From positions 6,672,408-6,736,407 of the forward strand of contig OZ026842.1 of the NCBI GenBank assembly GCA_964023205.1: a stretch of DNA of 64,000 nt. Reading direction: 5' to 3'. Below are positions 38,201-50,200 of the stretch, in pieces; the stretch's first letter is position 1, and each line of letters begins with the position of its first letter. The position numbers and the translations under genes were made by a program. Below the pieces are notes generated by a model. That model ran no database searches and had not been told where the DNA came from. It was given only the letters and a program-made list of their open reading frames with translations. This DNA comes from Lutraria lutraria. Lineage: Eukaryota; Mollusca; Bivalvia; Venerida; Mactridae.

Positions 38201-41200
38201 AGATACCAATCCAAAGTCATCGTCATTCACTAACGTTACGTCGGAGCAGTCATTGAACTTTACCGGTGCTACGACTCTAAGCCAGTACACGCTGAATGAC
38301 ACAAAAGATGAGCAGGCTGACAGTGTACGGAATGAAAATGGCAATAATTCTGATTGTCAAAAGTTTGCAAGCTTGGATAACTTGATTAGTGAATCTAAAA
38401 CAATAATTGCTCGCCATAAGGAAATTATAAACAAGAATAAGACGGAAGACAATGCACTGAAGACGACGACTACGGATTTGTACCATAAAAGTAAGTTAAT
38501 TGTTAGTTAGGAGACATTAGTGGAGACATTACGCTAGTTAGTATATAAACACTCGTACACTATATACTGATAAACACGTCATTATATCCATATTTCAAGG
38601 GCTCAGCGCAACACTGTCATAACTTGTTCTTATTACAATATGAGTTACGACACAGTTGCGTTGAACCCTCGATTTAACTGTTAATATATCGATGAATTAA
38701 AACAGCATATTCAGGGATACTTCACTTTAACCGAGGTCACTTCCAGTATATTAATGTGTTTTTTAGTACTTGAATCAAATTTTTACATAAATTTCATCCT
38801 CTGTAACGTTGCTTACAGGACCAAATTTCATGTTATGTTCACAGTATTGCTAAAATGGACTGTAAATTTGTTTTTCATTCCAAATCATAGTTTCGCTCTT
38901 TTTATTCTTCTTAAACAGTCAGTATGAAGTTTAAAATAGTGGGTAATCTAATGTACACTTGCGGACATTAAATCTTGTCTGGCAATATCTTTTTTGTTTT
39001 CAATTGTACATTAATAATAATTGTACCATTGGAAAAAAGAAGCTATGAGTCATTCGTAGATACAACCTGCTAAACTGGTTTCAATGAAAGACGATAAAAA
39101 GTAAGCTGATGTACAGAGACCTAGCTTTTCTGGTTTAAAAATAGTCACGGAAACCCGGATCAGGGGATGGTCGAGTGGTAACATACTGGACTATTAAACG
39201 AAAGTTTGTGTGTCTATTTCTCGGCTCTGCCTTTCAAATTTCTCAGAGACACTTTTTCAGTGTCCCATCCCAACTTCCTTGCCAAGTACTGTGTCTAGAA
39301 AATCATAGGAAAAAGTCTGGTGCATGTATTGGTACTTTACTCAGGGCACGGTAAAAAACCATGAAAATCTATTCTAAAAGAGTAGGGATATAAATGCCTG
39401 GCTCTCCAGCAGGACTTTTTTTCACAGGTAGGGGAAGGGGCCTTTTCCTTAAATTTGGGGAAAAATAATGCATAATTTTTGCAAAAGGGGAAGAAAAAAC
39501 TTGAAGTAAATTGAATTTTAGGGGAAAACTGCATGATTTTAAAGAATTTTCCTGAGGGGAAGACGCCTATGAACGGCCCCTGCTATAGAAAGGAAAAAAG
39601 CCCTGTCCAGTATCTTATCTCTTTTCTCTAGGGTGGCTCTGAAATGAACATAGTTGATGAATGGGCCATTAAACAACAGATAAATTGAAATATATAAATA
39701 AACTTAACTGGATAAGAGTTTTTCCTTAAGTACGAGTATTAAATTGTTTGTTTTCTTCCTAGAATCCAGATCTCCTGAGCCAGCAGACGACAGTTCAATG
39801 AAAGAGACGACTGCTTCCCTGTCTTACCATTCTAAAGATACCTCAGGGAACCAGTCTTCAAACGTGAATGAATCCAGTCTGGATTATGTGAGTTTGTTTT
39901 ATTATCCTAGATACCATTCTCAGTCTATTACATCCTTTTTATTGAAAACATGAGTTGTTTCCCCTGATATATTAACTTCATTTTCACCCATTGTTTGCAA
40001 AGTTTATTGCCGTCTTGGTGAAAAGATGGATTGATAAGATACTAGTACATTTATTTCCGCATAGGTGACACAAAATTAATTAATGTTCCTAAAATTTTAT
40101 ATTTTTGTTTTATTTATGTTAATTAGAATACTCACAATACAACTCAAATTACTGCTGACTGTTGTCTTTTTTAAAACCTGTGATCAAAGGCCATCTATGG
40201 GAAAGACAAAATATGGGCTGTATTGACAATTGGCCTTTATTTATTTTTTGTTCTAAATAATAATGACAATTTTTAAAAGTATAACCTTTATTGACTAAGT
40301 GGCCTTTATTCACTAAGTGGCCTTTATTGACTAAGTGGCCTTAATTCACTAAATGGCCTTTATTCACTAAGTGGCCTTTATTCACTAAGTGGCCTTTATT
40401 CACTAAGTGGCCTTTATTCACTAAATGGCCTTTATTCAAAGGTAGCTGCTTACATATGTTTGTCTGTATTTAATGAACGTTGTTTTGTATTGTAGTTGAT
40501 GGAACATAGCTCTGGAATAACTGATGAACCACTGCCCAATCTGACGACCATGACACTGGGTTCAGAGATGTCGATTTCTGACGCATTCAACAAAGTAGAA
40601 GACATCTCCGACGATGGTGATTCATTGAAATCATTCGAAAAACATGAAATATCTGATACTGAGTCTGTGTCGAATTCTCAAAGTTTTGATGACAGCGGTC
40701 TACAGGGTAATGGAGTTTTAAAGAATTAGATTAGTTAGGGACATTAGTTAAAGTTAACATATTGATATTTTAATCAACAATCCTTCCTTGATTATCACCC
40801 CTGACACTTTTAGAAAAAATATCACTTCCCATAAATACTTAAGTAATTTTTTTCAGAATTCAAGAAACATTCTTACATTGACCTGACAAATTGAAAATAT
40901 TTCTGTATAATGAAGACCCCATGAGCATTTATTAAGGATTTATAAATGGTTTGCTCAATTTCATTAGTACTGCTCTTCACCATTCAATTGAGTGTGGTTA
41001 TTCATTAAATGTATCTAAAGTGCTTTAATTTGACAATAATTGATTATCACTTATTTTAAGCCATGGCTCTTGAATGCTTTTGATTTGTAATCGGGTGACC
41101 CGTGTTCAAATCCCAGCCACCTCAGCTTATATTCTTTTTGTCAATTTTCCTCAAAGTGTGGAGAAATTGCTGACTCCTTTTGGAAGGGTAAGTTAGAACT

Positions 41201-44200
41201 GGTTAGAATACAGTCCAGGAGAACTGGTGAGGTGAAATGGTGCCATGTATGACTGAAATGTCATTGAAAAATGACGTTTAACCCACTGAAACGAAAATTT
41301 ATTTAATTATCTTGTAATGTAAAAATTGTTTTAAGGTAATAATTCTGTGTCATGTTTTTCAGATACTTCAAGAGCTGACAGACTACAGAGGCTCATCGAA
41401 GCTCGTAAACACAACTTTATGGTCGAGAGTAAACAAAGAGCCGAAGCCGCCAAAGAAAGAGCTCTCGCCGGTCGTCTTGGTAACGACACTCATCAAACAT
41501 TCCGAGCTGTTCCTGTGAGCGTCGTCGCCGAGCCAACTTTATCTATGTCTGTTAACACAAGTAGTTCGGAAAGAGGCAGATCGCCTATAACCATTCAAGC
41601 AAAGGGCGCTAAGACTGCAACTGACCCAAAGAAAGATATTGAACCTGAAGAAATATTCCAGTCCGATGACAATGAAAGGAAATCTTCCTTATCTTCATCC
41701 AACAAGGCTTTGAATAGAGCCTTGCAGCCAAGATCTGGAGAAAGCCCAAGAGCTATGGATGGCGGAACTAAGCCACCAGACAGCGGAACCAAACCTAAGC
41801 CTAAAGAACCCAGTTATTTAAGTAAATTTGCTTCTGCTAAATTCTCACAAGATGACAACAAAGACAATAGAGGAAGACTTGTTGGTGAGATCCGACAGTT
41901 TGGTGGGGCCGCTGGGTTCTCATCGCCGCCTACACCTAAAAAAACGTACGGATTTGTGTCATCACCGTCCCCTAAAAAGACCCCACCCAAAGTGGCCCCT
42001 AAACCCGTCCGATCTAGATCTGTGGAACCTCCATCATCCAAACCAGCAACTTCAGGATTGTCGAAGACTTTATCATCATGGAAGAAAAGCAGGACTGTCT
42101 CAGTACCGTCAAAATGTATGTATTGTGGAACTGAAAAATTTGACATTACACATTACAGTCAGAAATACATGTCAGAAATACATGTACAATCCATTCTCTT
42201 AAAATCTGGTTCTTGAAAAAGTTTTTTTTAAGTGCATGCAATATTGTCATTATGTCCATGTATTACTGTATTTTCATTTATTTTCGTCGGGCTCAATTTT
42301 TGTGGTTTTTACTCAAATGGCTATTTCGTGTGGGCATAAATTCGTGGATTTTGATTTTTGAAACAAAAAGCATTAATTATCTCTGCATTTGAATTTGTGG
42401 GGATTTGATTTCGTTGATGAGCCGACCCACACAATCCACAAAATTAAATCCCCAACGAAAATTTATGATTCCACAGTATGCAGAAAAATGGCTAATAAGT
42501 ATAGTGCAACCCCTCCAAAGTAACACCCTTTGGAAGTAGCAAAATTATATTGTTGTTAAGAGGTTGTTGTTTTAAAGAGGTTAAATTAACAGGTAAATCA
42601 TGCTGTGGGAAAAAATCATCCTATTGTTGAAGGGAGGTTGTTGCTCAAGAGAGGGCAGCTCTGGATAGGTTATACTGTATTATTAATTTGCTCAACTAGC
42701 TTTGATTCCTGGTTGATGCCTAATTTCACATAAAATGAGCTAAAATGATAGGATTTAAAAAGAGATATCAATGAATAAGCTGTAAATACCACTGTACAAA
42801 CTAAATGTAAACATAACTATAATTGTAACTGTAAATATCAATGTATAAATGTCACAGTGTAAATTTCACTGTATAAAATGTCCTAAGGCAAAAAATGGAG
42901 GAAAATTGTTATGAGTCAAACCTGTGAAAAAAGACCACCCTTGAGAAAGACAAAATATTATGCCATTTATTTACAGATGGCCTTAATTTGGAGGTCAGTT
43001 TGTTCTAAATAATCAAAGATGTTTTTTTTTTCAAAGAATTTGTCTTAATTCAAAGGATGGCCAATATTCAGAGATGGCTGCAAAAACAGGTTTGACTGTA
43101 TATCATTGACTGTATATATTATACATAGCTGTACCTTTCAGTACCTGAACCAGTACCTCGACAAGATGATTCATTAAAGAATTCTGTGCGTGTTCTACCT
43201 TCTGAAGCTCCGCCTGCTCTCACAGAGGAAGAACGAAGGAAGCGGGCGGAAGACGAACTCTATGAGAAGAACATCAGGTAATATTTTGTGTGTGGTCTGA
43301 CCTAGGTAAACTGTGTATAATACCTTAAATATATTGACTAAATACACTTGTATATCGAGAGTTCAACGCAAAAGTGTAGTAACTCATATTGAAATAAGAA
43401 CAAGTTACAACAGTGTTGCACTGAGCCCTCGATATGTGAATACTATAGATTGTCAAAATGTTTGTGAACCTGTAATGCATTTCAAGTTAATTCATGATTT
43501 TCTGACACTGTTAATAATACCGTATAAAACACCATTTATGAGGTCAGAAGTTTTAGCTTGCAGAAATGCCGCATAAATTGGCCATTTCACATTTCCACTA
43601 CTCGAACATTTTTTCGCAATAAATGACTCCACCATGTTGTGAGATTTTCATCTCTCTCAATTATTCTATAATCAACCCTGTTAACAAAGGCCACCCTAAT
43701 GAATGATTACTTGTGGCCTTTATTAAGAAATGGCCGCAATCACAGGTTTGACTGTATTTTGATAAAAAAATGCAATAGTCTTGGTTAATGGCAGAACATA
43801 GACAATATATTTTTGGTATGACATAGTTGTTTTGTGTGATTTGATGTGACCTTATACAGAGTTTGTGTGTCAACTTTCTGTGTGATGTGTTCTAAAGACC
43901 ATGCTATTGTTAGATTGTAATACCTACTAAAAATTACCTTCTTGAACAAAAGTCAGTGTCTGTTTCAATTAAACATAAATGAAATGCTTCGGATTATCAA
44001 AACAGGTCACCAAAGTTTGCTTATTTAATTTTCACTTTGTTGCAAACTTTATTGAATATATTCGGCAAAAACATAGTAATTCCAGTATCAAATAGTCCAA
44101 ATTTTGAAGTATGGCATTAGCAGTTATGGTAATTATGTCTTTTTATGCCCCTCTCTGTCTGTCTGTCTGTCCGAGGTTTTAAAGTAGATTTTATCATTTT

Positions 44201-47200
44201 ATCAAGTATGCCACCCGGGGACTTCAGGTTTATATAAAAAACTGGTCTGTTGTGATTTAGAACATTTTTTCCATGAAACTTAATTTTATAATCTGTTTAT
44301 ACAGATAGGTAACTTTAGTAGGTGTTACTTAAAGTATTGTATGCTGCAATTAAGAGGATCTGAAAAACCCTGTTTTGTGAAATTAGCGATACCTGTAGAG
44401 TTTTATTTTATTGTGTTAGTAACTTTTCATTTAATTCCTACTTCAATTGTTGTGAATACTTGTTAATTTTCTGAGTAATTGCAAAGGAAATAGTTGCATG
44501 ATGTCTATTATGTCTTATATTAATTAACCCTTTTACCAGAAAATATTAACAAAAATGAAGTTAATTGTGATTAAGAAATTCACTTGATACTACAAATTCA
44601 TTGCTAAGGATTCAGATCTCATAGATGTTAAGAAAAGATATTAATTTAATTACAATTTGTATTATGAATCTGTACTTAAGTACTGAAGTCTGTTATAATT
44701 TTATGTATGTGTTTTGCATGAGATTAATTTGATTTGTTTAATAAGAAAATCTTATCCAGCGATGTGATCAAAAACTGTTTGTCCATGTTGTTTGTTTCAA
44801 ACGATGTGAGAAATTTTCTGAAATTTATTTCACTGAACAAAGGTCACTCCTGGGAAAGATGAAAGCTGAACTTTGTTGACAGGTGGCCTTTATTCAGAAG
44901 TGGCCCCCTAACACAGGTTTCACTGTATTTGATTGCTGGATAAGATTTTACTATTATCCTACATGTATAAACAAGCCAAAGGTTGTGGGGTACTTATTAA
45001 ATATATTGCAAGTGGAGTGGTAAACTGGTTTGTCAGATAAATTCTTGTACATCTGTCCTCAAACAATCATCAATCATTCTTGTTGTCTATTACAAAAAAT
45101 TTCTATGAACTGGTTCTATTTTACTTGATTTTTCGGGGGGGGGGGGGGGGGCACCAAACTTAATTGAATTTACAAATATTTTGTTTTTCTTAAATATGAA
45201 ATTTAAAAAACATTAATTATTCTTATAATTAACTAAGCTGTTTCATATTGACTATTATTTATTGTGGCTGTAAATTGTATCAAAGTTCAAAGAACTGAAA
45301 GTTGTTGAGGAATTGTACAAGAATTTATCTGACTGTTTTCTCACCAACATTATGCTCACCCTTGACTGGTTCTGTGTATTTTTAATATTGTATGACTGTG
45401 TCACTGTTTTTAATTCTCACTGCATGATGTGTGAAGTGTTATATTGTGAACAAGTCTAAATTTCTAATCTTTGCTTTCTTAATATATACTGCTGAGAGGT
45501 TTTGAATGTTTTTTTTTTTTAAAGAAGCACTGCTTACTATTTAGCTTTTGAGAAATGCACCTGACAAATACATGTAGTTCTTAGCTCACCAGAGCGTGAA
45601 GTACTCACAGTGAACTATGTGATCTCCTTGTCCATTGTTGTATGTCGAGAAATGTGTATCATGTGTCATCGATATAATTGTTTCCTACGTCTTCTCCGCT
45701 GAAACCTACTAGGCCAATTTCCATCAAACTTCACAGGAATGGTCTTTAGATGGTCTTCTACTAAGGTTGTTCAGATTCTGTGCATTGGGTCAAAATTGGC
45801 CCAACTCCAGAGTCACATGTTTTACATAGACAAAATTTCTTGTCCAAGATCCCATGGCCTAGAGTTAAGATATTTAAGCATTGTCTTCTCGAAATTTACC
45901 CAGAAATTATAAATAATACTCCTGGGTCAAAATTTGTTCCACTTCTTGGCCAAAATTGCATGAACTAGAGCATGGATAGCATTGTCTAGTGGTCCTCTGC
46001 CAAAATTATTCTAATAAAGTTCCAAGGGTAATAATACGAAGACATTATAAATAATACTCCTGGGTCAAAATTTGTTCCACTTCTTGGCCAAAATTGCATG
46101 AACTAGAGCTTAGATTCTAAGCATTGTCTAGTGGTCCTCTGCCAAAATTCTTCTAATAAAGTTCCTAGGGTCAAAATTCACTCTGTCCCCATGGTCAAAT
46201 AACATGGCCTGTAGCTTAGATATCTAATGTTTTGCATTACCTTGTTATCATCTACAGAAATTGTTCAAATTATTGCTCCCCCCTCCCACCCTCACCCCAG
46301 AAATCATTAGTTTTACATAGATTTTCTTCTTGGTCATCAGCACATGGTCTAGCGCTTATATATTTAGTCTGTAACCATGTCTAGTTGTCCTCTAGTAAGA
46401 TTAATAAAATTCTGCTCTTGTGGTTGAAAAATGGTTTTGCTCTGAAAGTCGCTCATTTTGCCCCCTTTAGGTCCTCAGATTTGGTTGGGATGTTGGTCAT
46501 CACGTGTAGATGACCCCTAATGATTTTGAGGTCAATATAGGTCAAAGGTCACAGCACAAAAACTGTGTCCGTCCAATTACTAGAGAACTATTTGGCCTTA
46601 GGTTCTCAGATTTTGTTTACTGTTTAGTCATCACATGTAGATGACCCCTATTGATTTTAAGTTCAGTAGGTCAAAAGTCAAGGTCTTATTTTCCAGTTGG
46701 CCTTTAGGGGACATCCGTGTTTCACAAACTTGTTTACCAAGTTGTAAGTTCATCAGGTTATTCAGATGAGCGATATAGGGTCATCATGGCCATCTTTTTT
46801 TTTATTACAGTTTAGCACAATGCTTCAACATAGGAATGATTTTAGTTCACAGTTAAGGTCAAATTTGATGCACAACAAAGATTTATAAGCATATTAAATT
46901 TCTCTTTGTATGACAAATATATATCATTATGGATCTTCAGTGCATGAATAGCCTCAAAAGTGCATAGTCATTCTTGCAACAACTTCAGTATTTTTGTATG
47001 TTACAAATGATTATAAAAATTATCTATTTTATAGCTCGAGCTGTTATCATTCTATAAATTTCATACATTTTAAAGTTGAGAATTAATTGTGATTTTCTAA
47101 ACCCACCCATTCCCCCACTTTCTAAATTTGCCCTACCCAAATAAATCTCCCCACCATGGGATGCACGCATCTCCTTAAAACCATAGAATAAAGTTATCTT

Positions 47201-50200
47201 GATTAAAGATGTAGAATGATATAATCATGTCTTCATCATACATTTTGTACAAATTCAATCTGCTAGTTTTTTTTTTTAATTCATCGCTAGATAGATTTAT
47301 TAAGATTTTTCAAACTTAGTTTATTTCAAATGTAGTTTAGGATTCATATTTTTGTTTATTTTATAAAAAAAGTCATGTAAGCTAGATTTTTTACAATTTG
47401 TGCCAGGGTGTAAGTGATGTATTGTATTAATTAATGCATTATTTTTCTTATTTTTGTAATTGTTAATGAAACCGCTTATTAATAGTTTTAAAGCTGATTC
47501 GGATGGTCGGTGGTCTAGTGGTTGATCATTTCTTATTTTCATTCAACAAACAAAAACTCCATCTATGATTTATGTCGATCAATTAGTCTGGTCCAATGAC
47601 TGCTCGAGATAACAAGGTTTTACACTATTGTTGTAATACTCTTGCATTCCAAACTTCATGAAAAACTTTTTAAGCATTTGAAATTCGATCCAGGGAAAAT
47701 GCAAACTTAACTGGACTGAATGAACTTTTTGTGGACCAAAAAAATATGCATAGAATTTTATAAAAATATGGCTTTATAACCAAATATTTTGAAAGAGATT
47801 AAAATATTTCAATTTTTTGTTTTGAAACTATATGTGATAAAATTATCACTAAAAATTTACTGGACCGTTGGACCTCTGACCTTTTCAAATTTACTTGACC
47901 GACGTCCATTTTGGTGGACTCGGTCCAGGGCTAAATTCGAAGACTGATATTCATAATCATACTCTGGTTCTTTTTCTTTCTTGGATGGTTCTGTTGTTGT
48001 CCTGTGTACTCTGTCATTGAAAATATATAATCACCTTGACAAAGTTGGTAATAGCCATTGTAAATGATGAGTAATTCAGTTATTAAAGAATTAAACATTT
48101 CTATCACTATTGAATACCATTACTGATTTAAACCAAGGGAAACTTATTCTCATGTCAATACTATTATGCATGATTTTACCATTGAATGTATGCTGTGATT
48201 GTTATTTATAATTAGCTCACCTGAGCAAAGCTCAGGGTGAGGTATAAGTATACTATTTTTGTCCCTCATCCATCATCGGTCCACAATTCTTTGAATCACA
48301 TCTCCTCTGAAATGGCTGTGTCAAATTTGAAGAAACTCCACAGGAATGATCTTAGGGTGGCCCTTTACAAAAGTTGCTAAAAGAATGGCATTCCAAGCAG
48401 AATTCTGGTTTCCATGACAACCAAATGGAAACACTTTAAAAAGTCTTGAACCACATGGTCTGAAGCTTAGATATTTGGCATTGAGCACCATCTAGATACC
48501 CCCTTATAAAGTTGCTTAAATAATGTCACTGGGGTCGTAATTGGCCCCGCCCCAGGGTCATATGTTTTATATAGGAAAAAACTTCATTAAGTTTAGAGCT
48601 TAGATATATTTGACTTGGAGCACCATTTAGAAACCCTTTAACAAAGACCCGCAATAAAGTTGCTGAAATAATGTCCCTGGGGTCATAATTGGCCCCGCCT
48701 CAGGGGTCACATGTTGTCTTATTTTCCAATACTTTTTACTTACTGCTGCACAAATTTAAATCAAATTCATAAGTGATACTGCCATAACTCATTTCTCAGA
48801 TGAGCATCACGGAGCCACTTGGCCCTCTTGTTTTTATTTCAATTAGATCGATTTATTTTATCAATTTATCCGAATAATTTGAACCATTAAACCTCTGATA
48901 TGTTAATTTTTGCACCTGAACCAAATCTTGTTTAACAGCACACTTTTATATAATAAGTTTATTGTATTTTTGTTGTAACTTTTATTATCCAATGAAATGT
49001 CGTGTTACATAATGTTTGTGAGAAACAATGTATGACTCCCACTTGCAACAAGGGTATTGATTGGTCATTATTGGCTTGTTTGACTTGTAGGGCTTACAAT
49101 CCACGATTGTTTAGGTTACAATTCAAGTTGGATCGTGACGATACACCGGAGACCACATCGCCGCCACAAGCTGACAGATCGAGGGACTCAAAGAAGGTAA
49201 CTTTATATTTCTTGTAAACATTCTGTACGAGTACTTAGTATATAGCCCTCAGCATGTTAGTCGACTTTTGTATTATACATGTATGATCTATGTAGAACTG
49301 TTGCATGATATTTACCCTTAAATGTTCGCTCAATTGATTTGATACAGTTAAACTTGTGGAAGACCATCTTGGAACCAAATCTTGTTCTGACGTAAACAAT
49401 ACAGTGAAACCTGTGTTAGTGACCACCTCTGAATAAAGGACACTCTGTGATTATAGGTCATTCTTTTGTTTGAAAATTGTCATTGATTATTTAGAAGTAC
49501 AAAATGACCTCTTAATATAGGCAACTGGTGAATAAAGGTCACATTATGTCTTTCCAGAGGGTGGCCTTGGTCACAGGTTTGTCTGTATTTCTAATTTGGA
49601 ACAGTTACTGTAATTCGAGGGTTCAGCGCAACAGTGTTGTAACTCATATTGAAATAAGAACAAGTTACGACAGTGTTGCACTGAGCCCTCGGTATATTTT
49701 TGCTTCACATTTAATACAGACAAATTTGAAGGATTTTGGAGTGGTCCTTGTAGACAAGTTTCACTGTACCATAATATTATATTGATCCTATATTAACTCT
49801 CCATCCTTTCTAGAAACCAATGATAGCTCATGTGATTAAATATACGTCAGGGCCATAGGAACCCGGGGAGGGGAGTGGGCTAGGGGAGCTTAATTTTTGC
49901 TGTAATTGTAATGAAAAGGGCTGTAACTGATCCCTTTCCCCACCCCATTGTCAGATATAATTAGAATTAGCCCTCCCCCCCTACAACATGAAATTTCTTC
50001 CTAAGGGTCTGTACTTAATTTTTTTTGTTCTCCTTACAAATTTTTATGAAATCACAGGAATTTGTTATTAAAAACCTACTATTTATATAATATTAGAGTT
50101 TTACATGTATTATTGTAATTATTGAGAGATGTCTATAAGGATTTTTAAAAATGAAAAAAATTATTATTCTTGGTGGCATTAGTACAATTTTCTATTTATT

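Larger units (their letters stand above)
43433..49090. other. CEP295 intron 21 interior: repeats only
   Basis: Holds fragments of the TACAGTCAAACCTGTG family (43672-43756, 44840-44928), a CTGT run (44153-44172), a G run (45136-45151), two long AGCTCACC-started repeats (45585-46800, 48213-48838) and a GGTCCA repeat (47650-47945). No extra exon could be supported. Confidence 0.6.
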
